A stretch of 16,428 bases of DNA from NCBI RefSeq assembly GCF_002027555.1, contig NZ_MXAP01000105.1, positions 1 through 16,428 on the forward strand. The letters are read 5' to 3'. This stretch comes from Moraxella equi (GTDB lineage Bacteria > Pseudomonadota > Gammaproteobacteria > Pseudomonadales > Moraxellaceae). Within the stretch, counting starts at the first letter, position 1; each line of letters opens with the position of its first letter. A program made the position numbers and the translations under genes. Shown here piece by piece: positions 7,223-13,998 of this stretch. The notes below the pieces were generated by a model. That model was not told the origin of the DNA, did not search any database, and was given only the letters and a program-made list of their open reading frames with translations.

Positions 7223-7585
7223 ATGCGTACAGACATGTTCCAACAAATTCTAGACGACCTAAACAGCTCATCTGCGGATGTCGAAGCCTCTGCCCTTATC
7301 TCAACAGACGGCTTGATGATTGCCTCCGCCCTACCCTCTGGCATTGACGAAGACCGTGTGGGTGCGATGAGTGCCGCCCTACTGTCACTAGGCGACCGTG
7401 CAGGCACTGAGCTGGCTCGTGGTAAAATCGACCGCCTACTCGTACAAGGCGAGAAAGGCTATGTCATCATGACCTCAGCAGGCGGAGAAGCAGTACTGAC
7501 CATTCTTGCCAAACCAAATGCTAAACTAGGCTTGATTTTCCTAGACATCAAATGCGCCTCAGAAGCCTTGGCAAAACTCATCTAA
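7223..7585 (+). CDS. Roadblock/LC7-domain protein, MglB-like
   Basis: A 120-residue single-domain protein of the roadblock/LC7 fold. The ASALISTDGLMIASALP beta-turn-beta start, the following ALLSLGDRAGTELARG helix, and the RLLVQGEKGYVIMTSAGG strands are the usual landmarks. Bacterial members such as MglB act as dimers that bind a small Ras-like GTPase and stimulate its GTP hydrolysis or position it in the cell. A matching GTPase lies five genes downstream at 10943, which supports that pairing. The protein has no signal peptide or membrane segment, so it is cytoplasmic. The ATG at 7223 has AAGGA upstream. It is the first gene of a seven-gene same-strand run. Function as a GTPase regulator is inferred from family and context, not from residues that prove GAP activity. 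Confidence 0.88.
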   Translation: MRTDMFQQILDDLNSSSADVEASALISTDGLMIASALPSGIDEDRVGAMSAALLSLGDRAGTELARGKIDRLLVQGEKGYVIMTSAGGEAVLTILAKPNAKLGLIFLDIKCASEALAKLI

Positions 7586-7631
7586 ATCCTTTGCCTTATT
7601 TTATTAACAAGTTAAATTAAGGAGACTTGTT

Positions 7632-8120
7632 TTGAGTATTCAATTAGAAGACATGGCAAAACCTGCCGGCGATGCCACCGAACATACCCTAACTTTCTTT
7701 GATGGCACGACACGCACCGTTTATGACACTGGCGTAGAACGCCCGTTTCCTGACGGCAGACTCATCGTCTCTCGCACCGACTTAGATGGCGTACTTACTC
7801 ACGTAAACGATGCCTTTGTTGAGATTAGTGGCTATACCGAAGACGAGCTTATCGGCAAGCCCCAGCACATCCTACGCCACCCCGACATGCCAAAAGCCGC
7901 CTATGCCGACCTATGGGCGACCGTCAAAGCGGGCAACAAATGGCACGGCTATGTCAAAAACCTATGCAAAGACGGCTCGCACTACTGGGTGTATGCCACT
8001 GTTGTGCCAAACGTGCGTCGTGGCGAAACCGTGGGTTATACGTCTGTACGCCGTAAGCCTAGCCGTAGTAAGATTGAAGCGGCAACTGCCCAATACGTTA
8101 CCATGAAAGGAGCAGAATAA
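7632..8120 (+). CDS. Stand-alone PAS-domain sensor, Aer-like
   Basis: A 162-residue cytoplasmic protein that is essentially one PAS domain (about residues 40-145) with short tails. The block YTEDELIGKPQHILRHPDMP, then KWHGYVKN and GSHYWV, closely follows the PAS domain of the aerotaxis receptor Aer, including the Trp in the region that contacts FAD there. It therefore probably binds a flavin and senses redox or oxygen-linked state, though another ligand is possible. There is no kinase, cyclase or methyl-accepting domain, so the signal must pass by protein contact. Translation begins at TTG 7632, with GGAG seven bases upstream; an ATG at 7653 would remove seven residues outside the domain but has a poorer ribosome site. 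The TAA overlaps the ATG of the next gene by one base. Confidence 0.88.
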   Translation: MSIQLEDMAKPAGDATEHTLTFFDGTTRTVYDTGVERPFPDGRLIVSRTDLDGVLTHVNDAFVEISGYTEDELIGKPQHILRHPDMPKAAYADLWATVKAGNKWHGYVKNLCKDGSHYWVYATVVPNVRRGETVGYTSVRRKPSRSKIEAATAQYVTMKGAE

Positions 8121-8866
8121 TGGCTCATAATTTTCTGATTGCCCCTGATTTCTCGCCAGAGCGTTTTGCTGGTTGGCACATGTTTAACACCTTGCTACAA
8201 AAACGCTCGGGTCAAGCGTTGCACCTTATCACGCCCGCCTCACACGCTGAGCAAGAAAATAGCGTAGCAAAATACGATGTTAAAATCATCTACGCCAACC
8301 CTTTTGATGCTGCCAAACTCATTCGTGAAGATGGCTACCGTGCTGTTGCTCGCCCTGTTGGTAAGTCTGACGAAATGGCAATCATCTCATCAGCAGGTGG
8401 CAATATCAAGACCTTGGATGATTTAAAAGCAGGTGCCAAAATCGCCATGGCAGACAACCGTGATGTCAAACTCATCGGTCTGCGTCTGCTTGAAGCGGTG
8501 GATTTGACCGAAGATGATGTTGAATTTGTCATCACTGAGACTTATCAAGCCGCCGCCAAACAAGTGGTCAAAGGCGAAGCGGATGCGGCATTTTTTATCG
8601 CTGAGATTTATCATTCACTGTCCAAGCTGACCAAATCACAACTTAATGTACTCATCGAGAGTAACATCGCCACCATCTCGCATGTTATTTTGGTCAAAGA
8701 CGGCTTTGCCGAGGCAGACGATGTCGCCAAAGTAATTTTGTCACTAAAAGATGATGCCGATGGTCAGGCGGTGCTAAGCGAGCTTGGCATGCCTGATGGT
8801 TTTGAACCCATGGATGAAGAAGATGCCGAGTTCATGATTGACCTTATGGAAACTTTGCTTGACTAG
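8120..8866 (+). CDS. PhnD/SsuA-type solute-binding protein without signal peptide
   Basis: A 248-residue protein of the periplasmic-binding-protein (type 2) fold, PhnD/transferrin-like branch. Visible landmarks are KYDVKIIYANPFDAAKLI, ARPVGKSDEMAIISS, TLDDLKAGAKIAMAD and EADAAFFIAEIYHSL, the hinge and ligand-cleft segments in the usual order. Unlike transport-associated relatives it begins MAHNFLIAPDFSPERF, with no signal sequence or lipobox, and no ABC permease or ATPase lies beside it. It is therefore probably a cytoplasmic ligand sensor. The start is fixed by AAAGGAG seven bases upstream and by the TAATG overlap with the PAS gene, implying translational coupling and perhaps direct partnership. 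The ligand cannot be predicted. The family is fairly sure; the sensing role is inference. Confidence 0.8.
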   Translation: MAHNFLIAPDFSPERFAGWHMFNTLLQKRSGQALHLITPASHAEQENSVAKYDVKIIYANPFDAAKLIREDGYRAVARPVGKSDEMAIISSAGGNIKTLDDLKAGAKIAMADNRDVKLIGLRLLEAVDLTEDDVEFVITETYQAAAKQVVKGEADAAFFIAEIYHSLSKLTKSQLNVLIESNIATISHVILVKDGFAEADDVAKVILSLKDDADGQAVLSELGMPDGFEPMDEEDAEFMIDLMETLLD

Positions 8867-8879
8867 TAGGGTTGCAGGT

Positions 8880-8910
8880 GGGTTTGGCTGTGCCAAGCCC
8901 ATTTGTTTTT
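8880..8910 (+). terminator. Terminator-like hairpin inside the signalling locus
   Basis: GGGTTTGGC (8880-8888) pairs with GCCAAGCCC (8892-8900) over nine bases, including one T.G, around a TGT loop, and is followed by ATTTGTTTTT. It starts 14 bases after the stop of the solute-binding gene. It looks like a moderate rho-independent terminator that could reduce expression of the downstream genes relative to the first three. Confidence 0.65.
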
Positions 8911-8932
8911 ATTTACCATCACAGATGAGCTT

Positions 8933-9532
8933 ATGAACAGAACCAAACATGCCGATGCTTATCACCGCTTTCGTCATTATTCTCGGGCGGTACTAAGCAG
9001 TCCTTCGGTGGCAGAATATCACAAAGAGCGGATTAATATCGCCAAAAAATTAGACGAAAGCGAACCCTTGCAAGGGGCGTTATCAGACTATTTTTTTGGC
9101 TGTTGGTATGATGTCCCCATGATTCGCCCCGAGTTCATCCAAGAGTTTGAATCTCGCCTTAGCACCCAAGCATGGCAAATCATCAATGACTGCATGTCAC
9201 GGCAATATTATCTACAAAAAAATAATCTCTTGGCGACACGTTGGAGTGTGATTACCACGCCCACTCTTGATGTGCCTAGCCATAAACTGCGTGCCAGCAG
9301 TGATGATGCCGCTCATCTCGCCCAAAGTCTGTTAGAGTCTATTTTAACCGCTCACAAAGCCCAAAATTTTGATGAAGTCACTCGCTTAGAAGATGAGTTT
9401 TTTGACCACTGTCTTGCCTGTCATGACCTAGTGGCGTTTATGAAAGCATGGTTCAAATTAGGCAAACATGACTGGGATTTTGACATGCGGTGGGTCGCTT
9501 GCCGTACCGAGCTTGAACGACTAACGCAGTGA
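8933..9532 (+). CDS. Unidentified protein of the signalling locus
   Basis: A 199-residue soluble protein, rich in aromatic residues and mostly helical by appearance. I do not recognise a family. The N-terminus MNRTKHADAYHRFRHYSRAV is basic; the middle has SDYFFGCWYDVPMIRPEFI; the C-terminus has DEVTRLEDEFFDHCLACHDL and HDWDFDMRW. CLACH fits the CxxCH haem-c pattern, but there is no signal peptide, so haem attachment is not expected; the Cys and His could bind metal. An in-frame TTG at 8903 would extend the protein by ten residues but lies in the T tract of the preceding terminator-like hairpin, so I chose the ATG at 8933, whose ribosome site (GATGAG) is weak. The position between a sensor and a GTPase operon suggests an accessory partner, without direct evidence. 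Confidence 0.7.
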   Translation: MNRTKHADAYHRFRHYSRAVLSSPSVAEYHKERINIAKKLDESEPLQGALSDYFFGCWYDVPMIRPEFIQEFESRLSTQAWQIINDCMSRQYYLQKNNLLATRWSVITTPTLDVPSHKLRASSDDAAHLAQSLLESILTAHKAQNFDEVTRLEDEFFDHCLACHDLVAFMKAWFKLGKHDWDFDMRWVACRTELERLTQ

Positions 9533-9627
9533 TTTTTATTTTAAGATTTTTTAAATTTTCATTTTTAGACTATTTTTTTATTTTTGTTTTTACCTATGAC
9601 CGCTAGGGTCTGGTTGTTGGAGACAAT

Positions 9628-10911
9628 ATGGCATTAAAAATATTATTGGCAGGTTTTTCAGGCCCGAGTGCTGGGGCATTGACCTTGTTATTACAACGCA
9701 ACTATCCCGATGTGGAGTATTTGGTATTAGAACGCTGTTTTAGTGATGATTTACGCCTAACCCTGCCCACGCTTGGTAGAAGTGCTGATGATGTCTTTGC
9801 TGCCATCGTCAATCTTGATGGTGTGGGCATGTCACTTTTTAACGACCAACACATCAAAAACTTGGTGGATTTTTTGGATTTTCGGGCGTCTTTATTATTG
9901 ACACGCAGTAATATCAGACAGTGGCAAAATGCTGACTTTCTGCCCCATGCCACCAGTTTCTTTTTAAGCACGCCTTATACGAAACAAGACATGGAAGCGG
10001 TACTCTCCCAGCTTGTCAGTACCGCCACTCGCCTACAAGAAAACCCCGCCGATACCGCCAAAAACCGTGCCTTAATCCGCACCAAAGCCGTGGGACATCT
10101 GGACGACAACGACAACACTCCAAGCAGCACCACTCAAAGTCACAGTGAAGATGGCGAGTTCGTCCAAAGCGTGATTAGCACCTATTTTAGTGGTGTTTGC
10201 CCCAATAATATCATGTATAAACTCATTGAAATTTTCTCCCAAGAGCATCCCTTTAAAGTGGCGGTCGGCAACCAAACGGTCTATGTCTATCCCAAAAAAT
10301 CCATCGCCTTGGTACAAAGCCTTGAACGCCTGCTTGACTATTTTTCGGTAGCAGGTAACTGTCAAGTTTTAAAAACCAACATTACTAATACCGCTCTAAG
10401 CGACAGCGAGTTTGACAGAGTGCTACAGAATATCAAAAGCCAGGGTTATCGCCGTTATTCATTAAACAGCTTTTTATGGCAAATCTATTCGGTCATCTTG
10501 CCTGCTCGTATCAACGTGCCCAGAAATACCCTAAAATTAAAAATCCGCTACATGCTCAACTTCTCAGGCATGAAAGACATCCCTGAATACGTGCATGCGG
10601 TCGTGTCATCATGTTTGGTCGTTCCCAAAAACCTTGACCAACTAGACATGGTATTTGGCGAGTTAACCCAAAAAAACCCGTCCATTCTGCATCGCATATT
10701 CTTGCTATCCATTCTGTCAGGGTCAGCAGACATTGATGTACTAAAACGCTCGTTCTATACTGAAAACCCCTTAGATAAAATCCTAAGTGAAGAAGAGATA
10801 AAGCTCGTTAGCGAGCCTGAACCTATGCCTGAGCTTACCCCCAACAAGGGTGTTGCCCAAGCTGCCAAAACTGGATTTTTTAAACGACTGCTTAGCAAAC
10901 TGTCATTTTAA
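9628..10911 (+). CDS. Protein with degenerate receiver-like N-terminus and basic amphipathic C-terminus
   Basis: A 427-residue protein with no family I can name. Residues 1 to about 130 follow the alternating strand-helix order of a response-regulator receiver: KILLAGF, EYLVLE, FAAIVNLDG, ASLLLTR, and a final STPYTKQDMEAVLSQL that resembles the receiver's last strand and helix. The acidic pair normally found after the first strand is absent, so it is probably a pseudo-receiver that binds proteins without phosphorylation. A polar linker (about 150-172, rich in Asp, Ser, Thr) leads to a helical region of unknown type (about 175-400). The last 14 residues, KTGFFKRLLSKLSF, form a basic amphipathic helix that could touch the membrane. 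The ATG at 9628 has TTGGAG upstream. The 95-bp gap before it is T-rich and shows no convincing promoter. Confidence 0.72.
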   Translation: MALKILLAGFSGPSAGALTLLLQRNYPDVEYLVLERCFSDDLRLTLPTLGRSADDVFAAIVNLDGVGMSLFNDQHIKNLVDFLDFRASLLLTRSNIRQWQNADFLPHATSFFLSTPYTKQDMEAVLSQLVSTATRLQENPADTAKNRALIRTKAVGHLDDNDNTPSSTTQSHSEDGEFVQSVISTYFSGVCPNNIMYKLIEIFSQEHPFKVAVGNQTVYVYPKKSIALVQSLERLLDYFSVAGNCQVLKTNITNTALSDSEFDRVLQNIKSQGYRRYSLNSFLWQIYSVILPARINVPRNTLKLKIRYMLNFSGMKDIPEYVHAVVSSCLVVPKNLDQLDMVFGELTQKNPSILHRIFLLSILSGSADIDVLKRSFYTENPLDKILSEEEIKLVSEPEPMPELTPNKGVAQAAKTGFFKRLLSKLSF

Positions 10912-10942
10912 TCACAACACCAATCATGAGACGGAGAGTATA

Positions 10943-11491
10943 ATGAGCATTATTGTCGAAGCCCGTGAACAAACTTACAAACTCATCATCGCAGGTCCTG
11001 TGGGGGCAGGCAAGACAGCTGCCATTCAAGTGCTGTCCGACAAAGGCGTAGTAACCACCGATGACGTGGCGTCCGATGATGTCAAACTCATGAAAAAAAC
11101 CACCACAGTCGCCATGGACTATGGGGTCATGATACTAGACAGTGGCGAGCAGGTGCGACTGTACGGCACCCCCGGTCAGAGACGTTTTGACTTTATGTGG
11201 GAGATTCTAAGCGAGAACGCCTTGGGGCTCATCCTACTACTTAACGCCGAAGAGCAAGACCCTGTGGGCGACCTAGATTATTATCTGGATGCTTTTTCAC
11301 CGCTCATCAAAGGCAGCGCCTTGGTGGTCGGTGTAACCCATGCTGAGAACATGCCTTGGGATTTGCATGACGCACTCTCAGAGCGACTGGTCGAGCGTGG
11401 TGTTGCCGCTAACGTGATGGTGGTCGATGCTCGTGACCGTGAACAGATGCGTCGCATGGTGCGCTCACTCATCTACATGATTTCATCTTAA
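10943..11491 (+). CDS. Small Ras-like GTPase, MglA/COG2229 type
   Basis: A 182-residue cytoplasmic GTPase. G1 is GPVGAGKT (18-25); the switch I threonines are in KKTTTVAMDYG (51-61); G3 is YGTPGQRRF, with GTPGQ (75-79) in place of the Ras DxxGQ, as is usual in the bacterial MglA and COG2229 (SRPRB-like) groups. The base-recognition motif is altered, VTHAEN where NKxD stands in Ras, so guanine specificity should be tested and not assumed. The ATG at 10943 has GGAGAG just upstream; an in-frame extension to 10850 would overlap the preceding gene and has no homologous residues. Such proteins act as nucleotide-controlled switches, in known cases for cell polarity and gliding or type IV pilus motility. 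The roadblock protein at 7223 is the natural regulator, and the product at 11514 may be a second. Confidence 0.9.
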   Translation: MSIIVEAREQTYKLIIAGPVGAGKTAAIQVLSDKGVVTTDDVASDDVKLMKKTTTVAMDYGVMILDSGEQVRLYGTPGQRRFDFMWEILSENALGLILLLNAEEQDPVGDLDYYLDAFSPLIKGSALVVGVTHAENMPWDLHDALSERLVERGVAANVMVVDARDREQMRRMVRSLIYMISS

Positions 11492-11513
11492 CTTTTCTAT
11501 TCGGTAACCCATC

Positions 11514-12140
11514 ATGCCAAACGACCGCCAAAACCCCTACCTTGCTCTTACGCCATCTGGTGTCATGCATGCCTTTGCTGATGCCAGTCCCAACGAAAAA
11601 CAGCAAGCCCTGCAAGCACTCGTCTCACAAAGCCATTCCATGCCCACCGAAGAGTGGTTGGGCAAATATTCACACGAATGGCTTGACGAGTTTAATGAAA
11701 AAGGCTGGGTACAACGCCTATCGCAAGATTTGCCCGCCCCTAATATGCCACTGGATAAATTTTTGCCTTATGTCGTGGCAAGTCTGTCAGGCACACGCAA
11801 AGCCGCCATCGGCTCTAACGAAGGCTTTTGCCTAGCTCGCATTGGCTATACCACTGATGAAGCCGACAGACTAGCAGTGGCAGGGGCGGACTTTTTTGAC
11901 TTTTTTGTACGGCAACGTGAGCGTGGGCTTGCCATCGCCGAACAAGCCGTGTCGCTCTTTGATGATGTCGCCCTGCTTATGCCTACCACCAGTTTTATGT
12001 TTTTATGGATTGATGGTACAGGCTATGTACTTATCCTAGATGGCGAACCTTTGACCAACAACCGAGCTTTGGTTGAGCTGGTTTGGGCGATTAAGACATC
12101 AGGGTTGCGGTTTAGTAAGGGTGATGATGATTTGGCATAA
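11514..12140 (+). CDS. Probable second roadblock-like protein
   Basis: A 208-residue soluble protein, unnamed by direct recognition. The C-terminal half (about 95-200) follows the same order as the roadblock protein at 7223: a turn IGSNEGFCLARIG like ISTDGLMIASALP, a long helix beginning DEADRLAVAGADFFDFF, a strand VALLMPTTSFMFLWI, and a final hydrophobic helix RALVELVWAIK. It lacks close sequence identity, so this is a structural argument. The N-terminal half (1-90) has a short helical pair with TEEWLGKYSHEWLDEF and may be a separate interaction segment. It starts 23 bases after the GTPase stop, and no good ribosome site is visible. If the fold is right, it would be a GTPase partner encoded next to its target. 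It ends the locus, facing the convergent ABC transporter gene 31 bases away, and no terminator is visible between them. Confidence 0.7.
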   Translation: MPNDRQNPYLALTPSGVMHAFADASPNEKQQALQALVSQSHSMPTEEWLGKYSHEWLDEFNEKGWVQRLSQDLPAPNMPLDKFLPYVVASLSGTRKAAIGSNEGFCLARIGYTTDEADRLAVAGADFFDFFVRQRERGLAIAEQAVSLFDDVALLMPTTSFMFLWIDGTGYVLILDGEPLTNNRALVELVWAIKTSGLRFSKGDDDLA

Positions 12141-12171
12141 ACCAAGCATAAACAACAAACCTATTCAACTC

Positions 12172-13932
12172 CTACCCAAGCACCACCCTTTTATCATGAA
12201 ACGATAGCAAAGTACTTCTATGCCCCACACTCACAATTATCGCTTGGGGTAGCTCGTCCCTTAGCGTGGTATAAAGGGCGGTCTCGGTCGGCTCATCTAG
12301 GGCGGACGTGGTTTCATCAAGAAACACCACAGACGGCTTAACCAGTAACGCTCGCACAAATGCCACTCGTTGCAACTCCCCTGGCGACAGATTGACCTGC
12401 CAATCGCCGTCCACGTCTAAGGCGTGAATGTGCTTACCCAGATGACAGCGTGCCATGACCGCCTTTATCTTGTCATCATCTGCCTGTATGTCAGGATAGC
12501 AAATGGCGTGTCTTAGTGTACCTTGTGGCATATAGGGGCGTTGGGGCAAAAACAGCGTTTTGGCGGTTGGCATGACCGCTTGCCCTGTCGTGCCAAAGGG
12601 ATAAATCCCTGCCATCGCCTTTAATAACGTGGTTTTGCCTGTGCCTGACGTGCCTTGTATCAGTAAGGCTTGCCCTGTGTGTAACATGATATTTATGCCG
12701 TCAATCAAGGTTTTATCATCAGCAGTTTTTATACCGAAGTCTTTTAATATCAATACGTTATCATCGTGTTTTGTTGTTGATTTGCCAAGTGGTGTATCGT
12801 CTAGCACATCAAGCCGTGTCAAAAAGCCATACAGACGGTTAAGCCGTGCTTGATATAGTGTAAAGCTCTCATAAAACAGCCGAAAAAACGACAACGCTCG
12901 CATGAGTCGGTTAAAGGACTGCACCGTTTGGTGCATATCGCCCAGTTTTATCTCGCCTGCAAAAAAACGTGGGGCTTGGAGCATCAAGGGCAATAATTGA
13001 GCCACTTGGGTTACGCCTGTATTAAAGCCGTCAAGCCCCAACAGTCTGCGAATTATCGCCCATCGGTTGTCAATAATCGCCCCAAATCGCCCTGCCAAAT
13101 GGCGTTTTTCTTGGTGTTCGCCATCATAAAAGGCAATGCTCTCGGCATTGTCCGCCACTCGGATGAGCGAATAACGATAATCGCCGTGCAAGCGTTCTTT
13201 GTCAAAATTTAACCTGATGAGCGGTCGCCCAATCCACACCGACAAAGCAGTCGCCACGATGATAAAGGTATAAATAAAAAACACCACACCCTTTGGCACG
13301 CTCACGCCAAACACACTCAAAATCCCCGACAACCCCCACAATATAATCGTAAACTCAATGATAGACATCACGGCATTGATGACCCCACGCACCATCTCCA
13401 CCGTGGTTGTGATAAATTCCTTAGCGTCTTGCTCGATACGCTGGTCGATGTTGTCAGGCGTGCGTTGGTCGTGGGTGTGTTTTAGGCGGTAGTAATTTTT
13501 GTGCGACAAATAACGGTCAAGTAGCACGGCATTCAACCGCTCCCACCATTTAATCTCAAAGGCTTCGCCCACAAATCTATCCACCACGTCTTGTGCCACT
13601 TTAAACATCATCAAACTGGCATTCAGCAGAGCAAAAAACCAAAACGCCTGTGCGTCCATGTCTTGTAATGAGCTGTACAATTTATTGTAAAACTGCGTAT
13701 TTAGCACGCTGATTTTGACTTCCAAAAGCACAAAGAAAATCAAAAGACCTATCATCACAAGGGCTTTGGCGATGTTGGTACGGTTTAGGCAAGGCTTGGC
13801 AATATGCCAAAATTTTTTGCCAAAGGGAGTAAATTTTAACGCCCACACCGACACGCCAAGCACCACCGCCACCCAAAAAAACGCCTTAAATAGCCAAAAT
13901 ACTGCCGTGATAAGCTCGTGTTGCCAATTCAT
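12172..13932 (-). CDS. YddA/ABCD4-type fused ABC transporter (permease + ATPase)
   Basis: A 586-residue half-transporter. The N-terminal part (1 to about 345) is an ABC_membrane_2-type domain with several membrane segments (around 10-35, 55-75, 95-115, 185-205, 215-235) and the diagnostic NIDQRIEQD (161-169). The C-terminal ATPase has Walker A GTSGTGKT (427-434), a Q-loop near 464, signature LSPGEL (515-520), Walker B VVFLDE (535-540) and switch His571. This branch (COG4178; YddA, Rv1819c, ABCD4) has an exporter-like fold, and some members import hydrophilic compounds such as cobalamin. It follows a TonB-dependent receptor on the same strand, so inner-membrane uptake of the same substrate is a reasonable guess; export is also possible. 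The ATG at 13932 has AAGG upstream. A strong terminator stands between the two genes, so transcription may depend on read-through or on a promoter I could not identify. Confidence 0.9.
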   Translation of the reverse strand: MNWQHELITAVFWLFKAFFWVAVVLGVSVWALKFTPFGKKFWHIAKPCLNRTNIAKALVMIGLLIFFVLLEVKISVLNTQFYNKLYSSLQDMDAQAFWFFALLNASLMMFKVAQDVVDRFVGEAFEIKWWERLNAVLLDRYLSHKNYYRLKHTHDQRTPDNIDQRIEQDAKEFITTTVEMVRGVINAVMSIIEFTIILWGLSGILSVFGVSVPKGVVFFIYTFIIVATALSVWIGRPLIRLNFDKERLHGDYRYSLIRVADNAESIAFYDGEHQEKRHLAGRFGAIIDNRWAIIRRLLGLDGFNTGVTQVAQLLPLMLQAPRFFAGEIKLGDMHQTVQSFNRLMRALSFFRLFYESFTLYQARLNRLYGFLTRLDVLDDTPLGKSTTKHDDNVLILKDFGIKTADDKTLIDGINIMLHTGQALLIQGTSGTGKTTLLKAMAGIYPFGTTGQAVMPTAKTLFLPQRPYMPQGTLRHAICYPDIQADDDKIKAVMARCHLGKHIHALDVDGDWQVNLSPGELQRVAFVRALLVKPSVVFLDETTSALDEPTETALYTTLRDELPQAIIVSVGHRSTLLSFHDKRVVLG

Positions 13933-13948
13933 AACTTGCCTTGTTTTT

Positions 13949-13982
13949 AAAAATAAAAACCCTTTTTCAAAGCGAAAAAGGG
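13949..13982 (-). terminator. Rho-independent terminator of the TonB-dependent receptor gene
   Basis: On the minus strand a perfect nine-base stem (CCCTTTTTC with GAAAAAGGG, loop of five) is followed by TTTTTATTTTT. It begins 17 bases after the receptor stop and ends 16 bases before the ABC transporter ATG. Confidence 0.9.
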
Positions 13983-13998
13983 CAAAAAGTGTGTGTTA

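Noticed and set aside
8903..8932. TTG start extending the 8933-9532 protein
   Set aside because: It lies in the T tract of the terminator-like hairpin and has no ribosome site.
9412..9426. CxxCH as a cytochrome c haem site
   Set aside because: The protein has no signal peptide, and c-type haem attachment occurs in the periplasm; no other cytochrome features are present.
10850..10942. Upstream extension of the GTPase gene
   Set aside because: The extra 31 residues overlap the end of the preceding gene in another frame, and the ATG at 10943 has GGAGAG and fits the family start.
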